Shown one piece after another: positions 13,001 through 25,000 of a DNA stretch of 64,000 bases. The translations under genes were made by a program, and so were the position numbers. Each line of letters opens with the position of its first letter. Within the stretch, counting starts at the first letter, position 1. Location: NCBI GenBank assembly GCA_949825065.1, contig OX463849.1, positions 1,426,001 to 1,490,000 of the forward strand, given 5' to 3'. The notes below the pieces were generated by a model. That model was not told where the DNA came from. It made no database searches and worked only from the letters and a program-made list of their open reading frames with translations. The stretch is from Odontocerum albicorne (lineage: Eukaryota > Arthropoda > Insecta > Trichoptera > Odontoceridae).

Positions 13001-16000
13001 TAAATTACAGAAATTAATGTTTTAAAATTATTTATAAAGAAGTATTACGTATGTATTGAACTATTTTGAAATCCTGACTGAACAGACCATCTTTCGATGT
13101 AACTTACCAGGTTAGCGTAGTACATTATTTTTACAGTATGATGAGTTAAAGTTAGCTGATAAAAAATATTAATTTTTATGATCGGACAAAAACATTTTTT
13201 TTCGAACGTGCAGATTTTTTTTGTTTTATGTCTGACTCCGACTTATAGCAGGGCTATCTATAATTGCGATACAACACTTAAAATCATAAAATGTGGCAAT
13301 TTGTAGTCACAGCATATAAACATTTGGCGCAGGGTAGCTACTTTCGAAGAAATGTCTACACAATTTTCGAAGAAATGTCTATAACTCGAAAAGTATAAGG
13401 CTTTTTCAAGATTTTTTTAAAAATTCTGAACCGTCATAAGGTGGCCTCTTCTTTGATACCGGCTTGGCGTTGAGGTATTGGACACCCTGTATGTATGCAT
13501 ATACATAATTTTTTTTTATTCTATATAATTTTTCTTTATTTTAAATGTTGACATTTCCTGTATTTTTCAAAGTAATTGGGCTAAGCCTGTTTTGAGAAAA
13601 TAAATAAATTCCAACTGTGCCGTGTCTGCTCTGCCGTTGCTGCATGTTATCAACTATCATATAATTTGCCTTACCCTGCCGGCGTTTCTCATTTTGATTT
13701 TGCCTATCTTCGTTGGAGATCCGTGATCTTCGATCCTCATTAAGAGATTGTCTTTATTCAGTGTTTATAGTTTGTGGCCGTAGCTTACTCTTTAGAGAGC
13801 AGTCGTGATGATTTGGTTTGATCTTACTCTTTAGAGAGCAGTCGTGATGATTTTGTTTGATCTTACTCTTTAGAGAGCAGTCGTGATGATTTGGTTGGAT
13901 CTTACTCTTTAGAGAGCAGTCGTGATGATTTGGTTTGATCTTACTCTTTAGAGAGCAGTCGTGATGATTTTGTTTGATCTTACTCTTTAGAGAGCAGTCG
14001 TGATGATTTGGTTTGATCTTACTCTTTAGAGAGCAGTCGTGATGATTTTGTTTGATCTTACTCTTTAGAGAGCAGTCGTGATGATTTGGTTGGATCTTAC
14101 TCTTTAGAGAGCAGTCGTGATGATTTGGTTTGATCTTACTCTTTAGAGAGCAGTCGTGATGATTTTGTTTGATCTTACTCTTTAGAGAGCAGTCGTGATG
14201 ATTTGGTTTGATCTTACTCTTTAGAGAGCAGTCGTGATGATTTTGTTTGATCTTACTCTTTAGAGAGCAGTCGTGATGATTGGGTTTGGTCAAAGGTTGT
14301 AAAATTGATGCTTCTGCGTGCGTATAACATATGAACTAATTTACATTCTATGTTCTTCCAGGCGAGTACAGTTGCCTGAAGGTGGACCTGCTTTTCAAAC
14401 GGGAGTTCAGTTACTACCTAATCCAGATCTACATCCCCTGCTGCATGTTGGTCATCGTCTCTTGGGTCTCCTTTTGGCTGGACCAAGGCGCCGTGCCCGC
14501 CAGGGTCTCGCTCGGTAAGTTGTCCTGCTATTGGAAACAGTCAAATTCATTTTCAAAATTAGATGTAATGTCCAAGAAAACATATTACTTATATATAATT
14601 TAAAGTTAAGGCACTGTGGAGGCATTCGCATTGTAATTTGTTTTATCAAACACTGTTTATTCCACTTTTTGTAACGGTATAAACAGTGTTTGATAAAACA
14701 AATGAAAATATTACTTATATATCCTAACCCTCAGGCTCAATATCATAGTCCGACCATAACACTAAGGCTCGATATCATAATCCGACCATAACACTAAGGC
14801 TCAATATCATAATCCGACCATAACACTAAGGCTCGATATCATAATCCGACCATAACACTAAGGCTCGATATCATAGTCCAACCATAACACTAAAGCTCGA
14901 TATCATAGTCCGACCATAACACTAAGGCTCGATATCATAGTCCGACCATAACACTAAGGCTCAATATCATAATCCGACCATAACACTAAGGCTCGATATC
15001 ATAATCCGACCATAACACTAAGGCTCGATATCATAGTCCAACCATAACACTAAAGCTCGATATCATAGTCCGACCATAACACTAAGGCTCAATATCATAA
15101 TCCGACCATAACACTAAAGCTCGATATCATAATCCGACCATAACACTAAGGCTCGATATCATAGTCCGACCATAACATTAAATGGTAAATTTTTCCTTTT
15201 ATTTTACTGTTGAAAGTTGTCTCATTATCTCACATTTAAAGTTTGAAGCATATGTGATAAGTTTGAAACACATGAGATCAGTTTGAAGCATATGAGATCA
15301 GTTTGGAGCATATGAGATCAGTTTGAAGCATATAGGATCAGTTTGAAGCATATGAGATCAGTTTGGAGCATATGAGATCAGTTTGAAGCATATAGGATCA
15401 GTTTGAAGCATATGAGATCAGTTTGGAACATATGAGATCAGTTTGGAGCATATGAGATCAGAGTCTAAATACAAATCACGAAACTTTTGATCAACAATTA
15501 TCAACAATCGAAAAAAAACATCAACTTATTTTTCTATGTAATGTTATATGTCCTCAGTAAGATACTGGCAGAAGTCTAGTTTACTGGAGACACCACAAAC
15601 CTAGTTTCATATAATTTTTTTCCACTTTTAATTACCTGTTGTTTTTCATAAATTATATATTTACAAAATTATTTATCATGTGACAATAAATTTAAAAAAT
15701 AAAGTATTTATATCGTACTATGTATTTGGGCAAAATAAAATAAATATACGAGTATAGTGGAAATGTGAGTGGAAGGCGTAGTAGAGGAAGATCATGTGGA
15801 GTATGGTTGGATCAAGCGAATGATATTTTAAAAGAAAGAAATGTAAAAAGTCATGGAAATCGTAAGAGTTCTACGAGATAGTGTATGGATGTAGAAGAGA
15901 TGAAGGATGTGTGTTGGGATAGAAAGCCTGGTGCTATGTCTTCTCTGCCTCCCCTGACAGGGAAATGGCTCGATGATATGAATACTTCGAGCTAAAGACT

Positions 16001-19000
16001 ACAATATAATTTCTCGGATTTACGAACATTAAAACTGCTGTACTGCTCTTTGGTACACAGCCGCCTTGACTACAACTCATCAATATGGTCTCCTCATTAC
16101 GCCGCCCATGCACAAACTTTAGAACGTGTACAAAACAAATTTCTAAGATTCATATTTTTTTAACTTGGAATACCGCATGAACAAAGACATTATCCCAACT
16201 TATTAAATGCAGTGAAACTCTTGAAGCTGTGTGACAGAAGAAAACCAGCCGATATAGTACTGCTATACAAAATCATTCACTCAGTGATTGATGCACCTCA
16301 CTTACTCGCAAGTATTTCATTTCGCATTCCCACAAGATCCACAAGACAGCTCAATCCCTTTTATACCGAAAATTGCTATACTAACTATAAAAGCAACTCC
16401 GCTATAATTCGTATGCAAAGACTTGGAAACGAGTTTTGCAACAATTTGGATATTTTTAATATAAGTACGAGTATATATAGTATTCGCCAGAATATCACAA
16501 CAATATTTAGAAATAGCTACTAACTTTGTGCTCTCCTTTATTAATATAAATAACGTAATATAAACCAAACATTAAGGACAATACTTTGCATCTGGAGTTG
16601 AGTAACCCTGCATCAACATGTATGAAGCTTTTAATTCTGCAAAGCAACTTGCATCTCGTTCTACTAATGAGGTCATATGTTTTCTATATCTCAATATATA
16701 TCCATGAAATTCCCACAAAATTCTCAAAGATTATTAAATAAATTTAAAACGATGACTGTAATTTATTATTACTACTGCTTTTTGTATCTTCATGTTAATT
16801 TAAGATAAAGTTTTGTATTATTTGTCAATAATTTTAAGTACTTGTATAACCTGTCACATGTTCATCTGTATATAAAGCCACTGTTGTGTCGTTAATTAAA
16901 TAAATAATTTGATCATTTTTAAAAACACACTACTCCTACTTCTATATAAAACTCCCCATTCTTCCTTCCAGGAGTGACCACTTTACTAACGATGGCCACG
17001 CAGACTTCAGGCATCAACGCATCACTGCCACCGGTGTCCTATACAAAGGCCATTGACGTTTGGACTGGCGTATGTCTGACTTTTGTCTTCGGTGCATTGC
17101 TTGAGTTCGCGTTGGTCAACTACGCATCCCGTTCCGATATGCACCGAGAGAACATGAAGAAGAAACGCCGCGAGATGGAGAGCGCCCAGAGCATGGATGC
17201 TGCATCAGATCTAATGGATACAGACAGTAATGCCACGTTTGCAATGGTGAGCGCTGACACGGTATAGTATTTCTGTTTATGTTCAAAGGCATGGCTCTCA
17301 TATCCATATTCCACGACAGCTTCTTACAGAATGCTCATCAATCTTAAGTAAGCATCGAATAGCCCGAACGGTTTCAAGAGGCTTTTGGAGACTACAAGAT
17401 TTATGTCTTTAAAAACACTACACATTACACTACTTAATAGCGATTACTGATCAGAAAATCTACAGAGAGTAGTTCAATTAACCTTGTTAAGTTTATACAG
17501 TTTAGGTTCAATTCCTGGCAGATTCACTTCCAAACTGATTTTACTCTTCCGTTTAATATCTAAATTTATGTGTTTCTTTTGCTTATACAGGGTGTCCTGT
17601 AACTCAATGTCAAGCTGGTATCGAGGAAAAGACCAGCTTATGACGATTCAGAGTTAAAAAAATCTTGCAAAAGCCTGATACTTTTCTACTTAAAGGCATT
17701 TTTTTTTAAATTGTGAAAGTAGCTACCCTGCGCCAAATGTTTATATGCTGTGACTACAAATTAACATATTTTGTGATTTTCATGGTTGTATCGCAATCCT
17801 AGATAGCCCTGTTATTAGTCGGAGTCCGATATAAAACAAAAAAAAAACCTTCACGTTTGAAAAAAAATTGTTTTTGTCCGATCATAAAATTTAATATTTT
17901 TTATCAGCTAACTTTAGCTCAACATACTGTATAAATAATGTACTACGCTAACCTGGCAAGTTACATCAAAAGATGGCCTGTTTAGTCAGGATTTCAAAAT
18001 GGTACAATACATACCTACTACTTCTTTAAAAATATTTAAAAAAAAATACTGTATTTAATGATGACACTTTTCAATGTAGCGTTACTACTTGTCTCATATT
18101 AACTTACGTCGAATGGTGACTATCTGTCTCACTCTAGTTAATGTCGAATGGTGACACTAGCTGTCTTACTCTAACTCGTTCATGCGCTTTATCGTTTGTC
18201 TCTCTCAAACTTATTGAATTTGATCTTTGATTATTGAAGTGTTATCATTGTACAGAATTTTTTTTTATAATTATTTTTAAAAGAGTAGTAGGTATGTATT
18301 GTACCATTTTAAATTCTGACTAAACAGGCCATCTTTTGATGTAACTTGCCAGGTTAGCGTAGTACATTATTTTTACAGTATGATGAGTTAAAGTTAGCTG
18401 ATAAAAAATATTAATTTTTATGATCGGACCAAAACTATTTTTTTTAATCAAACATGCAGATTTTATTTATTTTATATCGTTCTCCGACTAAAAGCGGGGC
18501 TATCTAGGATTGCGATACAACCATAAAAATCTTAAAATATAGCTATTTGTAGTCACATCATATAAACATTTGGCGCAGCGTAGCTACTTTCACAATTTTC
18601 AAAAAAATGCCTATGACTCGAAAAGTATTAGGCTTTTACAAGAATTATTTTTTTCTCTGAACCGTCATAATCTGGCCTTATCCTCGAAACCGGCTTGACA
18701 TCGAGATACAGGGCAACCTGTATATTCTTTTTTTAAACGTACCTCTCCACATTTGTTGGCAATCATCAAGGCTACTTTAACTTTGTCTGCAGCTGCCCTG
18801 AACAATGCCTTCAGGTTACAGTGGAACCACTCTCTCAGGTTCTTCAGCCAGTTAGTCAGATTCTTCTGCTTCCTACACTTAATTTTCTTTGTATCTTGGA
18901 ATTATTTCATATTTGTTTCCTATCTTCTCCTCTTACTGCAAGTGAGTACTTCTTTGTCTTTTGTCAAGACTTGTGTGAGTGTTCAATTCTCTACAGCATA

Positions 19001-22000
19001 AAGTAATAACATCGTACAATGTGCATTCATAATTTGAAGCTGAAGTCTCTATTATGGAGAGTATTTTTCATTTTGAAGATACCTGTGTCTGATTTCCTGG
19101 AAATTAATCCACTAGTCTCATGCCATACATGTTTTTGAAGATACCTGTGTCTGATTTACTGGAAATTAATCCACTAGTCTCATGCCATACATGTTTTTGA
19201 AGATACCTGTGTCTGATTTCCTGGAAATTAATCCACTAGTCTCATGCCATACATGTTTTTGAAGATACCTGTGTCTGATTTCCTGGAAATTAATCCACTA
19301 GTCTCATGCCATACATGTTTTTGAAGATACCTGTGTCTGATTTCCTGGAAATTAATCCACTAGTCTCATGCCATACATGTTTTTAAAGAATTCTAATTTT
19401 CAAGGAGTTTACTGACATTGCTACATATAAGGTGCGTTTTATGTTCCAGACCGATTTTGTTTGACCACCATTTTGATTTCGCTGTTATTTGTCAGTTCAT
19501 ATTTAATAGTCGCGGAGAATAATTAATAAAAATTTATTATGGAACATGTAACTTTGCAACAACGTGTTGAAGTTATCAAAACATTTTATTTAAATAATTA
19601 TTCAATTGTGAATACGCGAAAAAAAATGCGTAGTTTTTTTGTTTAAATCATGTGCCAAGCAAGTCAACCATTTAGCATGTAATGAACAATTCTGAAAATT
19701 TGCATTGAAATTAAATGAAAAATTTCCCAGTTGAATAATGTCAAAAAGTGGTGATAGCGACTGGCTCCCATGATCCCTTGATTTGACCGCCCCCGATTAT
19801 TTCCTATGAGGGCACTTGAAGGGAAAGGTGTACACCAATAAACCAACCACAATCCTGATGCTTAAGGACAACATTCAAAATAAATTGCTGAAATAACATC
19901 AGAAGTCTGCGAGAATGTTACGAAAAATATGCTTGAAAGAACTCGTGTTTGCGTCACGACCAGAGGCGGCCACTTGACCGACATTATATTCCATACATAA
20001 TGGTAAATACCATATGATCAATCAATTAAATATAAATTATAAAATTGTGTTTCATTTAAAAGTTATTAAAAAAAAAACATCGGCCTGAAACATAAAACGG
20101 ACCCTGTATTAGGAAAAATTGTAATGGAACTTTGTATATTTGATTAAAACACTTTGATAATTTAGTTCAGTATATTAATTCCTCAACATTCCCTTTCGTG
20201 GAAAGTTATATCACACTTCTTACGTATCTACCAAGTCTTACTTCTCTTCTTGTGTATAGCACACACCTTGCAAGTTCTGCAGAGTTTTCCTTTTTTGTCA
20301 GTTGATGGAATACATATCAACACATGAATAAACACGTTTTTTGTGATAACTTGTTAGGAGAATCCTGCAAATTCTTCATTCTATTTAAACCCGAAGGCTG
20401 TAGTTGATCCCCTGATTCGTATGTCAAAATCTTCAAGATCTGACACTTCCCTATACACTGATGATGAACGTCAGAATCTCCATCATAAATCAATTAATGC
20501 ATATTTACATATCTAGGGTATTCCCGTGTTAGAAATTAGACAAACTGTCATTTGTAGATTGAATTGTTAACAGAAATATTTGCCAGATGCCAGTAATACA
20601 TTATTTTGAACGAGGTAACACATGACATGGGACCAGGACTCAACGCAAATTAAGATTATCAGGTGGAAACACGGGATCAGAATACAGGGTTATATATGTT
20701 GAATATTTCATAAATTTTCTTGAAAATACAATAGAAAAACAGGTTTTTTTAGTATTTTCAAAAAAAATCACAAGTATATCTTATTGTATTTTACATCTTC
20801 TCATTGCATTATTGAAATCAATTGGAACCGCATCATATCACATTAGAACATTTTGTCGCCATATCAAAGTATAATATTTGTTCATTAATCTTTTTTTCGG
20901 TTCACCTGTTGAGATATTTTGCAACATTTACAGTTCCATCAGCTTGAAACATTTTACTATTACTATCTTTACCAAATAATTCACAAATCAATTCGATCAA
21001 TAATGATGCAATCAATATATGAAAAGCCCTGTCTTTGACATGAGTTTATGTCGTTTTTGTATGTTAAAGTATATTTCAGGGACTTTCGGGGGAATAAGTA
21101 ACTCTTGTTTCATGTCGTGTATGTTGATTTGAAAGACATACTGAATCCTTTTGAATTCAGATAAGTCTGAGTAAATTCATTAATGCTGTCGATTTGCAAT
21201 TTATGTAACTCCATTTTCAATTAAGAAAATCAAAATTAAACACTAATAAAGCTGTTTTGACATACAATGACAAATTTAATAGTTTGCAAGGCAAGAGTTT
21301 GACAAGACAATTAAAGCTTTTAATTTTGGTCTTCCTAATCCAAGTACATCAATCAAAAACTTAAAAAATATAAGTGATATCAATTGAAATGATCTCTAAA
21401 TTCTCCTCACGTCTCATTGATGAAGTAAAGTCCTTTGGATATTCATTTAAATATAAAATGACTTCCTTAGCTTAGTTGATAAGACGCCTGTCTTTTGATC
21501 TGAGAGTAAGGGTTTAACCCCCTTTGAGACCCAATTTTTCCAAATAGAGTTACTTACAGTCTGATTTTTAGGTAATTTAAGACATATTTGGTTAATTTAA
21601 AGAAATTCCCAAATTGCAATATATTGTATACAATGAAAGAGCAATACAATACAATAATATTGCTGTTTTAATGATCTAGATGTCTCAACTTAAATCACAG
21701 TAAGAGGTTATTAAATTTGTTTATCGGTAATTATAAGCTGTCGTTTTAAAGTGTAAAGAAATTATGTATTTTTCAGATGATACAGTACTTATAACAAAAA
21801 AGCTCTATAGAATTCAGCCATCTCTTTATTATTATTAAATTAAGCATGAGACAAAAGGCTTTACTTATTTCTCGAATGATCTCTTGGAATATACTTTAAG
21901 GCTTCTATTGTTCGGTTGTAGTTGTTTCTCACTTTGTGTTTTTTTTTTCAAAGAATATTTCAACGCGTAGTGATATCAGATTTCTACCTCAAATTTTATA

Positions 22001-25000
22001 TTATATTAATAGGCAAACCCACGCACAAAAAAGATATGCTTATATCTTTAATTTGATGGCCATTCAAAGGCTATTATGTTTCATTTAATGCATTTACATT
22101 CATAGGTAATAATCTTTAAAAAATCAGAAAGATGGATAAAACTTATATTCGCTTTATTTAAATACTCAGGTCGATGATTTCATGTTATTACGGCCATGTT
22201 GGCTTATTACGAATTTAAGGTTTTTTAAATGAATCATTGAATTAAATACGCTTGTCAAATGAACATTGAATTGAATGCCCTTGTCCAGTGAATCATTGAA
22301 TTGAAGGTTCTCATCAACTGAATCAATGAATTGAAGGTTTTCGTCAATTGAATAAATGAATCGAAGACTTTTGTGAAGTGAATCAATGAATTAAAAGCCT
22401 TTATCAAATAATTACTTGGATTGAAGGATCTTGTCAATTGAATTATAGAAATGAAGGCTCTTATTAACTGAATCATTGAATTGAAGGCCCTTATTGACTA
22501 AATCATCATTTTTCGTTTTTTATTAGAGTCTAATTTTTAACTTAATTTAAATTGTTTTTCCTATACGTAAAAAATAAAACTTAACAATACGTAAAATAAA
22601 ACTATCAATGTAAATCAGCATGTTCTGAATAATGTGCTGTATACAGCTTTTTTCTGGAAATTAAACTCGAGAATGCTGACCTCCGTAGCACAGTGGTAGA
22701 AGGCTTGTCTTACACCAGGAGGCTTCAGTTTCCATTCCTAATTTTATCAAAAGAATGATGACCAACGTGACCTACTCGAGTTCCTGAAAAATCTAAAATA
22801 TCAGATTCCTGAATACCTTGAAAAAAATTAAAAAAGGGTTGATATTTTTGCATGCTAGATGCGTGCGAATATTGTTCCTCATCACGTACAGTATAATTGC
22901 TAACAAGTCCAATTACGAACAAGTTCAGTGCCTACTACAGTTCTAAACCTGAAAGATTAATTGATAAGGCTGAAGATTATCTTGTCTCCCAGCTAAAGCT
23001 ATTGTATTTAATATGTCTGAATCACTCGTTCAAATAATTTGAAGGATACCATATGAAACAATAAAATAAAATAAACATGTTTCTAATTGGCTGGAAGAAA
23101 TTTTAAAGCATAAAATATAACACGAAAAGTAACAATACTTAACAAAAAGAGAAAAAAGATACACATGCTACATGTTGTGATTAAGACTGAACTTTTGACA
23201 TTCCTTAAATGACAATTGGTATCAAATATGTAACATTTACTAAACACTAAATAACTAATATTCCTAACTACTAACAATATTATTAGTTTAAAATATTTTT
23301 CGGAGTTGGTACAGTGTTTAATTGAATTAAACAATAGTCAATGTTTCCAAGATATTTCAGCCTTCATGTTGATGTTTAAAAACGTTGCCGAATTAATGTT
23401 TGACATCGCTCTAAAGAGAAAAACAAAACTTTCAAAATATCGGCCATCATTGAAGCCTACTAAATATGGCAACCACTCCAAAAAACATTTTAAACTAGTG
23501 AAAAATGGCAGTAAAAATCTTCGGATATAACTAACAATATTAACGATTTTATCATGGTCTATGTTTTACCTGGATTGGTGTTCTATGTTTTACCTGGATT
23601 GGTGTTCTATGTTTTACCTGGATTCGTGTTCTATGTTTTACTTGGATTGATGTTCTATGTTTTACTTCCTGTAATCGTCATTACGGATCAATTTTTAAAA
23701 TGAATTACACAAAAATCTTCAATGGTTGAACAATCGACCGATGAAAGAAGGGATTTGGAAAATATTTGTTGCATTTTAACTAGTTTCATATAATAATATG
23801 ACTGTTTCTATTAATTTTTTTCCAAAGAATTGCTGAAATGGCACATCTCTTTAAAAAATTCTCTTAAGTTGACAGGAGTATAAAAATAAATAATATAAAA
23901 TTCTTTACCGCGCCATAATGGAATGGAAAATGATTATGTCTATCCCTTTCAACTATAGCTCTAAACTTCTCTTAACTAAGGTTTTATACTTCTCTTAACT
24001 AACACTGTGTGATTTCAAAGTGAGGTGGAATCTCTTAACATAATAACTGTGATTAATCTACTTTATTCACTGATTTAAAATACATTTCCTCACTACATAA
24101 ATTAGTAAGAAACACAGTAAAATAATCGAAATCTCTCTCAAGTTGGTTAATAAACCCTCTTGATTTGTTTTAAAGGGACTGAAGCCAAGAATAATTGTTT
24201 TAAAGGGGCTAAAGCCAAGAATAGTATTGTTTTGGTAAATAAATATTTAAGTTTAAATAATTATAAAGTGAATTGAAAAATTGTCAGGCATTTCTAAATA
24301 TATTTATTCACTAAATGATTCCACATTTAAAATGCTCGAACCATTTGTCTACTAACTCAATATTCAAACAAATTTAGTGTGAAATAAAAATAATATTTGT
24401 TTATACACAATGTTATGTTTGATCGAATAATCCACCTAGTGAAAATGCATTACTATGTATCGTTTTCATTTAATGAATGAGTGCACAGACCAAAACATTA
24501 CTTAATGAATGAGTGCACAGACCAAAACATTACTTAATGAATGAGTGCACAGACCAAAAAATAACATGAATTAATATGTAACATTATTTTTTTTAGGCAG
24601 ATCAATTCACTCACTCACACAATTAATAATTGCCATAAATATACACAATTTTGGTACATTTTCACAAAAAACGAATAATTTTGTCAAACAAAAGAACAAG
24701 TGGAATCGAATATTATTTGGATATCATACAAATCACTAACGAGCAAAGCTTTCAAATATTTAGTATGTAAGCTCACTTATTGCAAATACATCGAGGAAAT
24801 GGCGCTTATGGCCTCCTTAAATAGTTAACTTTCAAGCACAAAGTGTTATCGTATGTATTTCGAGTCCGTAATGACGATTGCCCCCCCTCTAATGTAAATC
24901 GATGTCTGCCAACACGTGACTATGTAATGGATCACACTCCCCAGAAGCCGCTGGTGCGGCTGCCGGGGACTGCGCTGCCACTGGAGAAGGTGCGCCAGTG

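Noticed and set aside
13773..14290. Regular 39-bp repeats that might look like a CRISPR array or a repeat protein
   Set aside because: Units are directly tandem with no unique spacers, the setting is a eukaryotic intron, and the open frame exists only because 39 is divisible by 3.
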